Part shown: in pieces, positions 1 through 5,162 of the stretch | Layout: every line of letters starts with the position of its first letter | Position numbering within the stretch: the stretch's first letter is position 1 | Source of the DNA: Eubacterium sp. | Lineage (GTDB): Bacteria; Bacillota_A; Clostridia; Lachnospirales; Lachnospiraceae | NCBI GenBank assembly: GCA_023663915.1 | Contig: JAMPGN010000133.1 | Location: 1 to 12,211 of the forward strand | Direction of reading: 5' to 3' | DNA: 12,211 nucleotides | Made by a program: the position numbers and the translations under genes | The notes under the pieces: generated by a model | Database searches by the model: none | What the model was told of the DNA's origin: nothing | What the model saw: the letters and a program-made list of their open reading frames with translations, nothing else

Positions 1-844
1 GATGCAGGTTTGCCCCTTCCGGCGGGCGCATGGCATTCCCGTTGATAAAAGAACCAAAATGATTCTTGCCGCAGAGTGTGACTCCGTAGCTATGCCCTTT
101 TAAATTCGCAAGATTAATGACATATGCACTCTCTGTCACGCAGGTCGGCAAGTAGTTGACCGCTCCGCGAAAGGAATATGACCAGTTAAGCGGCGCATTC
201 TCGTCCGCTACCCCGTTATTGCGACCGACAAAACGAACGCCCTGCAGTTCCCCTTCCGTGCACATTTCCACCATGTAATCTGGAAAAAGACGCGACACAT
301 CATACACTGTGATGTCTTCCGACGCAACTCCCGCTTCTGTCACCAGAGAAATGAGCAGCGTTTTTAATAACACGGGATTGGTATAACTCATATTTGTTTC
401 CCCGGATGTATCATCATCGAACACACCCGAACCATTGATGTTTGCCTTGATCGCTATCCTTTGTCCTAAGCGGTAGCCCGTGCCGTGATTGTGATGGCGA
501 AACAGGGCATCCCAGCCGTTAGCAGCATTGTCCACGCCTGCAAGAGAGGCAATGCTTTCATTTATCATGCGCAGTACTGTTTCTTCCTCAAAATGTGCCG
601 GCTCCCACCAATAGCCCTCGCCATCCCATGAGACAGCGGACGGCTCATGCGCCCACACCACACGCCCCGGCATTACGCCAACGCCTGTGCCGTATGGCTT
701 ATGAGACGGGTAGATGCCGTCGTAGGGAAGTTCTGCGATTGTGGGAGTAGTTGTTTTCACTTCAAGCTCCTGTCCTGTCTTTCCACATGCTGTCAAAGTT
801 ATCACCCTAAATATCATGAGAATGCTGTATAATATTCTCTTCAT
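1..844 (-). CDS. DUF362-domain lipoprotein, C-terminus beyond left edge
   Basis: The minus-strand frame is open from an ATG at 844 to the left edge (281 codons, partial). The start is supported by GGAG at 852-855, seven bases upstream. The N-terminus (MKRILYSILMIFRVITLTAC) is a short hydrophobic signal ending in a lipobox LTAC, so Cys20 should be lipidated and the protein anchored outside the membrane. The body resembles the DUF362 family. Around residues 140-170 is a segment with TNPVLLKTLLISLVTEAG and ITVYDVSR, like the conserved DUF362 block in which successive family members are numbered and ranked. Further on come VGRNNGVADE and INLANLKGHSYGVTLCGKN, like the family's hx(K/G)-H-xGvTxxxKN region. 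No iron-sulfur cysteine cluster is visible in the part present. The molecular function of DUF362 proteins is poorly known, so no substrate is assigned. It is separated from the toxin-antitoxin operon by a hairpin and probably has its own promoter, which I could not place. Confidence 0.82.
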   Translation of the reverse strand, partial: MKRILYSILMIFRVITLTACGKTGQELEVKTTTPTIAELPYDGIYPSHKPYGTGVGVMPGRVVWAHEPSAVSWDGEGYWWEPAHFEEETVLRMINESIASLAGVDNAANGWDALFRHHNHGTGYRLGQRIAIKANINGSGVFDDDTSGETNMSYTNPVLLKTLLISLVTEAGVASEDITVYDVSRLFPDYMVEMCTEGELQGVRFVGRNNGVADENAPLNWSYSFRGAVNYLPTCVTESAYVINLANLKGHSYGVTLCGKNHFGSFINGNAMRPPEGANLH

Positions 845-915
845 TGCGCAACTCCATTTCTCTGGAACATTTCTGTACTACATCATTCTATTCGATTTTA
901 CACATATGTATACAA

Positions 916-953
916 ATACTTCCAATGCAAAAGCAAAACTGCACCGGAAGTAT
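916..953 (-). terminator. Stem-loop after the toxin-antitoxin operon, possible terminator
   Basis: The arms at 916-929 and 940-953 can form a 14-bp stem (two G-U pairs when read on the minus strand) around a 10-base loop. It lies 23 bases past the toxin stop and ends in TTTGTATA, so the U-tract is short. It would separate the toxin-antitoxin transcript from the DUF362 gene. Weak intrinsic terminator or processing hairpin; the structure is seen, the role is inferred. Confidence 0.42.
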
Positions 954-975
954 CCGCTATCACTCATTTCTATAA

Positions 976-1308
976 TTACTCCATTTTCATCATTTCCAAT
1001 TGCACCAACTGATCTCGTGCAACATAAATCACAGATGCAACCTGCACCTTACAGTTCTCTTCATCAATCCAAAAATACACATAATAATTTTTTACGCGCA
1101 TCCGATGGATTCCCTCGCTTCGCCAAGGTTCCTCCTCTGTCAATTTTATTCTATCCGGCATCTGCAAAAGACTCTTTATTTCTTTTTTCAATGCGGCAAT
1201 GGTATTTTAAGCCGCATCTGGTGCAAGCAGCTCATCTGTGATATATTTCTTTATACCTCTCAAATGATCCCATGCCTGCCGAGTAATCTTTACGGCATAT
1301 GTTTTCAC
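976..1308 (-). pseudogene. RelE/ParE-family toxin, interrupted by an in-frame stop
   Basis: A GTG at 1308 overlaps the antitoxin stop (GTGA overlap, four bases), the usual translational coupling of type II toxin-antitoxin pairs. Reading from it gives VKTYAVKITRQAWDHLRGIK and onward for 33 codons to ...LLAPDAA, then TAA at 1209-1207. The same frame continues as NTIAALKKEIKSLLQMP, then RIKLTEEEPWRSEGIHRMRV, NYYVYFWIDEE and VQVASVIYVARDQ, ending at TAA 976. The fold signature (N-terminal strand plus helix pair, central RxxxxGIxRxRV, terminal V.VIYVARD) matches RelE/ParE mRNA-interferase or gyrase-poison toxins of about 105-110 residues. A single change (TTA Leu to TAA) would explain the stop. 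A downstream TTG at 1191 could restart translation, but the 71-residue product lacks the N-terminal helices and has no ribosome site. The toxin is therefore probably inactive, unless the stop is suppressed or is a sequence error. Confidence 0.72.
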
Positions 1309-1610
1309 ACATTTTCCTCCTGCTCCAGTTTTGCAAAAACTTCGTCTGCATCAAAGGAATCATCTTCTTTCGCCTGTCTTAGCCCGGTCGTCATCATCTG
1401 ATCAAACTGCGCCGATGTAATTTCATCTCTTGCCGGAACAGTCGTCGGAAGTGTCACTGAAAAAGGGATGCCGTTATGTGCTATGATCTGCCTGTAATAC
1501 ATGTCAATAGCAACAGAACGCGGGATTCCAAGCCTGTCAAGAATACTTTCCGCCTGCTGTTTAATATCTAATTTCATTCTTGAATTGACATTCGCTGTTT
1601 TCACTGCCAT
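1305..1610 (-). CDS. RelB/DinJ-family antitoxin
   Basis: 101 residues, start ATG at 1610 with an AAAGGCGG-type ribosome site about eight bases upstream. Residues 3-50 (VKTANVNSRMKLDIKQQAES, then ILDRLGIPRSVAIDMYYRQI) are the ribbon-helix-helix DNA-binding region typical of RelB/DinJ antitoxins: a short beta strand followed by 'xAxxILxxLGIxxSxAIxMxxxQI'. The following GIPFSVTLP is the classic DinJ/RelB linker. The acidic C-terminal half (residues 65-101, rich in D and E) would wrap the toxin. Family members neutralise the toxin and autorepress their operon. The stop overlaps the GTG of the toxin frame. With the toxin apparently broken, this antitoxin may be a solitary repressor or may protect against a related toxin; that is inference. 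Confidence 0.86.
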   Translation of the reverse strand: MAVKTANVNSRMKLDIKQQAESILDRLGIPRSVAIDMYYRQIIAHNGIPFSVTLPTTVPARDEITSAQFDQMMTTGLRQAKEDDSFDADEVFAKLEQEENV

Positions 1611-1634
1611 ATCTCATACCGCCTTTCTGCAAAT

Positions 1635-1663
1635 AGTATATGCCAAAGTGACGCAAAACGCAA
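1635..1663 (-). promoter_or_regulatory. Candidate promoter of the toxin-antitoxin operon
   Basis: On the minus strand TTGCGT (1663-1658), 17-base spacer, TATACT (1640-1635), 25 bases upstream of the antitoxin ATG. The -10 is good, the -35 poor (3 of 6). The short leader leaves space for antitoxin autorepression, as is usual for this family. Confidence 0.4.
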
Positions 1664-1718
1664 TATGACAGATATACATTCTTGAGATCATTATCGTCAT
1701 CCAATTTTCTCAACTTTT

Positions 1719-2714
1719 TTACATGCATTCAAGATATTTTTTAAAAAATTCTTCCAGCCTGTCAAACGGAATCGCATCCTTTCCACCGCCGTCATATAAG
1801 TCGGTGTGAACCGCATCCGGAATGATGAGCAACTCTTTGTTGTCCGCATAAGGATTCTCTTTCACCATAGCGGCATAAGCATCACGGCTAAAATAACAGG
1901 AATGCGCCTTTTCACCGTGCATGATCAGGACGGCGTTTCTGATCTCATTGCTGTACTGTAGAATTGGCTGGTTCAGAAACGACATGCATCCGATCACATT
2001 CCAGCCGCCGTTGGAATTTAAGGAACGCTTGTGATAGCCGCGCCCCGTCTTATAATAATCGTAATAATCTTTTACAAAAAACGGAGCATCTTCCGGAAGC
2101 GGATCGACCACGCCGCCGCCCAGCGCATATGTGCCGTTCCGATAGTCTGTAATTCTCTGCGCGTTCATCGCCTGCTTTTTGGCATAACGTGCCTCGGCAG
2201 AATCTTCCGCGTCAAAATAGCCGTTTGCATTGACACGTGTCATGTCATACATGGTAGATGCCACGGTCGCCTTGATACGGGTATCCAACGCTGCCGCGTT
2301 CAATGCCATTCCGCCCCAGCCGCAGATTCCGATGATACCGATCTTCTCAGGGTCAACATTGTCCTGCACGGACAGAAAATCTACTGCTGCCTGAAAATCT
2401 TCCGTATTGATATCCGGAGATGCCATATAGCGAGGTTCTCCACCACTTTCCCCCGTATAAGAAGGATCAAACGCGATCGCAAGAAAACCTCTCTCCGCCA
2501 TCGTCTGGGCGTACAGCCCTGCCGCCTGCTCTTTCACCGCCCCAAAAGGTCCGCACACCGCGATTGCCACCAACCTGCCGGAGGCACTTTTCGGCTCATA
2601 TAAGTCCGCCGCAAGCGTAATGCCGTAGCGGTTGTGGAAAGTCACTTTCCGATGATTTACCTTTTCACTTTCCGCAAATACCTTATCCCATTCGTTTGTC
2701 AATTTAAGCTCCAT
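1719..2714 (-). CDS. Alpha/beta hydrolase, dienelactone-hydrolase-like with Cys nucleophile
   Basis: 331 residues; ATG at 2714 preceded by GGAAGGAG. The central sequence IGIIGICGWGGMALNAAA (about residues 126-142) is the nucleophile elbow. The nucleophile position is Cys131 (G-I-C-G-W-G) rather than the common Ser, as in dienelactone hydrolases and a group of DLH-like enzymes annotated as alpha/beta hydrolases. His303 in IPDAVHTDLYDG is the likely catalytic histidine, and HGEKAHS (266-272) lies where the acid residue is normally found. AVCGPFGAVKEQ (52-63) would supply the oxyanion loop. No signal peptide, so cytoplasmic. The substrate cannot be told from sequence; ester, lactone or thioester cleavage is expected. 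It is divergent from a LysR gene, which in such layouts commonly controls its neighbour. A 104-base spacer to the antitoxin start region shows no convincing terminator. Confidence 0.9.
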   Translation of the reverse strand: MELKLTNEWDKVFAESEKVNHRKVTFHNRYGITLAADLYEPKSASGRLVAIAVCGPFGAVKEQAAGLYAQTMAERGFLAIAFDPSYTGESGGEPRYMASPDINTEDFQAAVDFLSVQDNVDPEKIGIIGICGWGGMALNAAALDTRIKATVASTMYDMTRVNANGYFDAEDSAEARYAKKQAMNAQRITDYRNGTYALGGGVVDPLPEDAPFFVKDYYDYYKTGRGYHKRSLNSNGGWNVIGCMSFLNQPILQYSNEIRNAVLIMHGEKAHSCYFSRDAYAAMVKENPYADNKELLIIPDAVHTDLYDGGGKDAIPFDRLEEFFKKYLECM

Positions 2715-2864
2715 AATAATAACTCCTTCCTTTCCTAAATGATAGCTTTACCGTTACTTTTTCCTTTGCGCTTTTTTCTTTGCAAAGTTGTATTTTCCCT
2801 TCACAGCTTTTTCATGTGCCAACCCTGCCAAACTGTTACTTTTGCTATGACTTATTATAACCCG
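2715..2864. promoter_or_regulatory. Hydrolase-side half of the divergent hydrolase/LysR spacer
   Basis: No gene is supported here. I could not place a convincing minus-strand promoter for the hydrolase; TATAAT-like sequence exists at 2852-2860 without a good -35. Candidate regulator sites are a dyad CTTTGC (2764-2769), 12-base gap, GCAAAG (2782-2787), close in shape to the T-N11-A boxes of LysR proteins, and a direct repeat TGCCAA at 2817-2822 and 2826-2831, nine bases apart, which would lie on one helix face side. Role inferred only. Confidence 0.3.
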
Positions 2865-2893
2865 TTGACTTTGCTTTCGCTAATTGTTATAAT
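2865..2893 (+). promoter_or_regulatory. Near-consensus promoter for the LysR gene
   Basis: TTGACT (2865-2870), exactly 17 bases, TATAAT (2888-2893), with TG one base before the -10 (extended -10). This is the best sigma-A promoter in the window by inspection. Transcription would start near 2900, giving a leader of about 225 bases before the LysR start, which holds three palindromes. Confidence 0.75.
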
Positions 2894-2927
2894 TTATATC
2901 ATGTTATTCCTTTTTGGAATATCACAC

Positions 2928-3016
2928 AAGAAAATCGCTTCGCGATTATCTTGATTTCCTATAACAGAACAAAATGCCTACGGCATTATATTCGGAAGAA
3001 TGCTTCGCATTCTTCC
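2928..3016. repeat. Three consecutive short palindromes with 3-base loops
   Basis: Palindrome A 2928-2952 has 11-base arms with one mismatch (core AATCGC-TTC-GCGATT). Palindrome B 2973-2987 is AATGCC-TAC-GGCATT. Palindrome C 2994-3016 has perfect 10-base arms (GGAAGAATGC-TTC-GCATTCTTCC). All three have a three-base loop and lie in the LysR leader. None is followed by a U-tract on either strand, so they are not ordinary terminators. A degenerate TATAAT at 3036-3041 follows. They could be RNA stem-loops in the leader or dispersed palindromic repeats. Confidence 0.7.
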
Positions 3017-3124
3017 ACTCTTTGGCGGAATTTCCTATAATTATAGAGAAAATGGGTTCGTGCAAAAGAAAACTTTCCTTGTTATTTGTACCGTCAACGG
3101 AAAGGCAGCGGAATGGAGGATTTT

Positions 3125-3997
3125 ATGGAAATACGGACATTAAAATATTTTCTGGCGGTTGCCAGAGAGGAAAATATGACGCGCGCTGCTGAAACGCTTC
3201 ATGTCACCCAGCCCACGCTCTCCAAACAGTTGAAGGCCCTGGAAGAGGAACTAGGGAAAAAACTTTTTACACGACATAGTTTCAGTATCCAGTTGACAGA
3301 AGAAGGGATTCTGCTCCGCAAACGTGCGGAAGATTTGGTGGAAATGGCAGATAAGATCGCCAGTGAATTTACCGCGCTCGACGATGTCACCGACGGAGAT
3401 ATTTATTTCGGTCTGGCGGAATCTTACCAGATCCGTTTCCTTGCCAAAGAGATCAATGCCTTTAAACAATCCTATCCCGGACTGCGCTATCACATCACAA
3501 GCGGGGATACGGAGCAAGTCACGGAAAAATTGGACAAAGGCATTCTTGATTTTGCTGCGCTCGTCGAAGAGCCCGATCCTTCCAAATACAACTCTCTCCG
3601 TTTCCCTCAAGCTGACGCCTGGGGACTTATTATGCCCTGTGACTGCGCGCTCGCCACAAAAGAAAGCATTTGCATAGAAGATTTGATCGGTCTGCCGCTC
3701 TTTTGCTCCGAACAGGGATGGCGCGGGGATATCCCCCGCTGGTACGGCAATCGAATGGATGAATTGCATCTGGAAGGGTCTTTCCGGCTTTCCTATAACG
3801 CATCTCTTTTTGTAAAAGAAAAGCTGGGTTATCTTCTGACCTTCGACCATCTGATCGATACCGGCACAGACAGCGGTCTTGTGTTCCGTCCTCTGTCTCC
3901 GAAACTGGAAACAAATATGTATTTCGTCTGGAAAAAGCATCAGGTATTTACACCGATCGCAAAGCGCCTGCTCGACCACTTATCGGTTAGCATGTGA
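3125..3997 (+). CDS. LysR-family transcriptional regulator
   Basis: 290 residues from ATG 3125, chosen because GGAGGA (3115-3120) lies just ahead and the protein then begins MEIRTLKYFLAVAREENMTR, exactly where LysR proteins start. Earlier in-frame starts at 3113 and 3086 would add residues that no family member has. Residues 2-60 are the winged helix-turn-helix, with recognition-helix segment AAETLHVTQPTLSKQLKALE and wing LGKKLFTRHS. Residues about 62-88 form the dimer linker helix; residues about 90-290 are the periplasmic-binding-like effector domain. Length is typical (about 300). Effector unknown. Position divergent to the hydrolase suggests it regulates that gene, with autoregulation likely. 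Its last 18 bases overlap the convergent HMA gene. Confidence 0.92.
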   Translation: MEIRTLKYFLAVAREENMTRAAETLHVTQPTLSKQLKALEEELGKKLFTRHSFSIQLTEEGILLRKRAEDLVEMADKIASEFTALDDVTDGDIYFGLAESYQIRFLAKEINAFKQSYPGLRYHITSGDTEQVTEKLDKGILDFAALVEEPDPSKYNSLRFPQADAWGLIMPCDCALATKESICIEDLIGLPLFCSEQGWRGDIPRWYGNRMDELHLEGSFRLSYNASLFVKEKLGYLLTFDHLIDTGTDSGLVFRPLSPKLETNMYFVWKKHQVFTPIAKRLLDHLSVSM

Positions 3998-4240
3998 ATG
4001 AAAAAGTCCTTTTTTCTCATAAGGCTCACTGTCCACCGATACAACGTCATAACCTGCTTTTGCCACCACATCTTTCAATTCCTGTTCCGGAATGTCCTGT
4101 TCTGCAAGGATAACCGTCTGTTTCTTTGTGTGCGAACTTGTCACCTTTTTTACAGAAAAAGCATTCCGCACGGCATCATTGATGTGCGCCTCGCACATAC
4201 CGCAAGCCATCCCTTCTATACCTGCTGTAATCTTTAGCAT
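3980..4240 (-). CDS. Small HMA-domain metal-binding protein (copper-chaperone-like)
   Basis: 86 residues; ATG at 4240 preceded by AGGAGGG. The N-terminus MLKITAGIEGMACGMCEAHI holds the metal-binding GMxCxxC motif (Cys13, Cys16) of heavy-metal-associated domains, followed by the expected beta-alpha-beta-beta-alpha-beta order (VKKVTSSHTKKQTVIL, then EQELKDVVAKAGYDVVSV). One domain fills the protein, as in CopZ/Atx1-type chaperones that carry Cu(I) in the cytoplasm. A C-terminal tail, FHSHANR, adds two histidines. The paired CxxC fits Cu(I), but specificity is not provable from sequence. Unusually, no P-type ATPase or metal repressor gene is adjacent; the gene is single, with its own promoter and an unusual leader. 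The 3' end overlaps the LysR stop convergently by 18 bases, so the two transcripts are antisense there. Confidence 0.9.
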   Translation of the reverse strand: MLKITAGIEGMACGMCEAHINDAVRNAFSVKKVTSSHTKKQTVILAEQDIPEQELKDVVAKAGYDVVSVDSEPYEKKGLFHSHANR

Positions 4241-4270
4241 AAGTATCCCTCCTGTTTAGCCATAATATTA

Positions 4271-4332
4271 GTTAGCATAAACTAACCGTATGTTTTAACA
4301 AATGCGCCTACTATCTATTAGCAGGCGCTAAT
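4271..4332. promoter_or_regulatory. Two similar 16-bp dyads and a stem-loop in the HMA gene leader
   Basis: Dyad 1 at 4271-4286 is GTTAGC-ATAA-ACTAAC; dyad 2 at 4317-4332 is ATTAGC-AGGC-GCTAAT. Both fit RTTAGC-N4-RCTAAY and start 46 bases apart. Overlapping dyad 2, GCGCCT (4304-4309) pairs with AGGCGC (4323-4328), and inner CTA/TAG pairs extend the stem across one mismatch. In the leader RNA (minus strand) this gives a stable hairpin without a U-tract. Placed just downstream of the promoter, the dyads look like binding sites of one dimeric regulator, possibly a metal sensor; the regulator is not in the window. Confidence 0.5.
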
Positions 4333-4340
4333 GTATTTTG

Positions 4341-4370
4341 AGTATAATCCCCTAATTTGGGATTTGTCAA
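4341..4370 (-). promoter_or_regulatory. Promoter of the HMA gene with a dyad filling its spacer
   Basis: TTGACA (4370-4365), 18-base spacer, TATACT (4346-4341) on the minus strand, a near-consensus promoter. The spacer is filled by an inverted repeat AATCCC (4346-4351) and GGGATT (4359-4364), seven bases between arms. A third copy of the arm (TGGGATTT, 4373-4380) repeats directly just upstream of the -35. A slightly long spacer with an internal dyad is the layout of MerR-type activator promoters, but a simple repressor site would also fit. Confidence 0.72.
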
Positions 4371-4431
4371 GCTGGGATTTTGTTATATTGGTGATGAATA
4401 TTATGCTTTGACAGGTTTATAATCATCCTTC

Positions 4432-5034
4432 TTATGAGCTTACGTCTCCGAAACGTCTGTCCTTAAAATAATATTCTTCATCGTGCTCATTGATTTCCCG
4501 ATATACTTTACACGGGCTTCCGAACGCAACCACGTTTGCCGGTATATCCTTTGTCACAACCGAGCCTGCCCCAATCACGGAATTTTCTCCGATGGTAACT
4601 CCGGGCATAACAACAACATTTGCACCAATCCACACATTATCTTCAATGATAATTGGGAAAGAATACATACCGTCTGCACGATGCTTTGGATGAACCGGGT
4701 GCCCTGTTGTGCACAATGTCACATTCGATCCTATGAGAACATTCTTGCCGATCGTTATTTTCCAATCGTCAATCAAGGTCAGATTCATATTTGCATAGGT
4801 TCCTTCCCCAATGGTCACATATTTCCCAACTGCAGCCGTAAGCGGCGGCACAATCCATACATTTTCCCCAACGCTTCCAAAGACCTGCTTCAAGAGTTCC
4901 GCGCGTTCATCCATACTCTCCGGTGGCAGACTGTTAAACTTATTGATGATGCCTTTCGCATGTGCCTGCAGAGCCATGTTTTCTTCGTCATCCTTCCAGA
5001 GATATCCCTTTTTCATTTTTTCCTGTTCTGTCAT
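4432..5034 (-). CDS. Sugar O-acetyltransferase of the LacA/Maa (left-handed beta-helix) family
   Basis: 200 residues; ATG at 5034 with GGAGG six bases ahead. The N-terminal helical part (about residues 1-60: MKKGYLWKDDEENMALQAHA ...) is the maltose/galactoside acetyltransferase cap domain. From about residue 60 come hexapeptide repeats ([LIV]-G-x4 turns such as VTIGEG, ITIGKN, VLIGSN, VWIGAN, VTIGEN, SVIGAG) that build the left-handed beta-helix. GHPVHP holds His112, in the position of the catalytic His of LacA/Maa, and the C-terminal NVVAFGSPCKVYREI matches the conserved 'GxPaKviR' end. The enzyme would transfer acetyl from acetyl-CoA to a sugar hydroxyl in the cytoplasm as a trimer. Physiological acceptors of this family are uncertain. 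It follows the kinase gene by 128 bases on the same strand, but has a candidate promoter of its own. Confidence 0.93.
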   Translation of the reverse strand: MTEQEKMKKGYLWKDDEENMALQAHAKGIINKFNSLPPESMDERAELLKQVFGSVGENVWIVPPLTAAVGKYVTIGEGTYANMNLTLIDDWKITIGKNVLIGSNVTLCTTGHPVHPKHRADGMYSFPIIIEDNVWIGANVVVMPGVTIGENSVIGAGSVVTKDIPANVVAFGSPCKVYREINEHDEEYYFKDRRFGDVSS

Positions 5035-5094
5035 CTGTTGCCTCCATTTTTAAATGATACTTTATTGAGTCGGTTCTTCTTTCGATCCTTTTTC

Positions 5095-5103
5095 ATAATA
5101 GCA
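5095..5103 (-). promoter_or_regulatory. Candidate extended -10 for the acetyltransferase gene
   Basis: TGC-TATTAT on the minus strand (5103-5095), about 60 bases before the ATG. No good -35 is present at the right distance. No terminator was seen between the kinase stop and this site, so readthrough from the kinase gene is also possible. Confidence 0.33.
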
Positions 5104-5162
5104 TGTTTTAAAAATGAAATCTTTCGTAATAACTTATAATTATATAACAAATGATACATCAG

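Noticed and set aside
976..1191. Stand-alone 71-residue gene from the TTG at 1191
   Set aside because: It is the C-terminal part of the toxin frame; it has no ribosome site and the homologous N-terminus continues upstream of the stop.
741..1401. Plus-strand reading frames across the toxin-antitoxin region
   Set aside because: No ribosome site or recognisable protein; they run opposite to clearly coding minus-strand genes.
2800..2820. Sigma-54 type promoter (TTGGCAC on the minus strand) for the hydrolase
   Set aside because: The GC of the -12 element is one base too far from the GG of the -24 element, and that spacing is strict.
2739..2954. Plus-strand 71-codon frame ahead of the LysR gene
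   Set aside because: It begins upstream of the LysR promoter, is made of hydrophobic and low-complexity stretches, and has no ribosome site.
3086..3124. Longer LysR protein starting at 3086 or 3113
   Set aside because: The ribosome site GGAGGA lies within this stretch and LysR proteins begin at the residue encoded from 3125.
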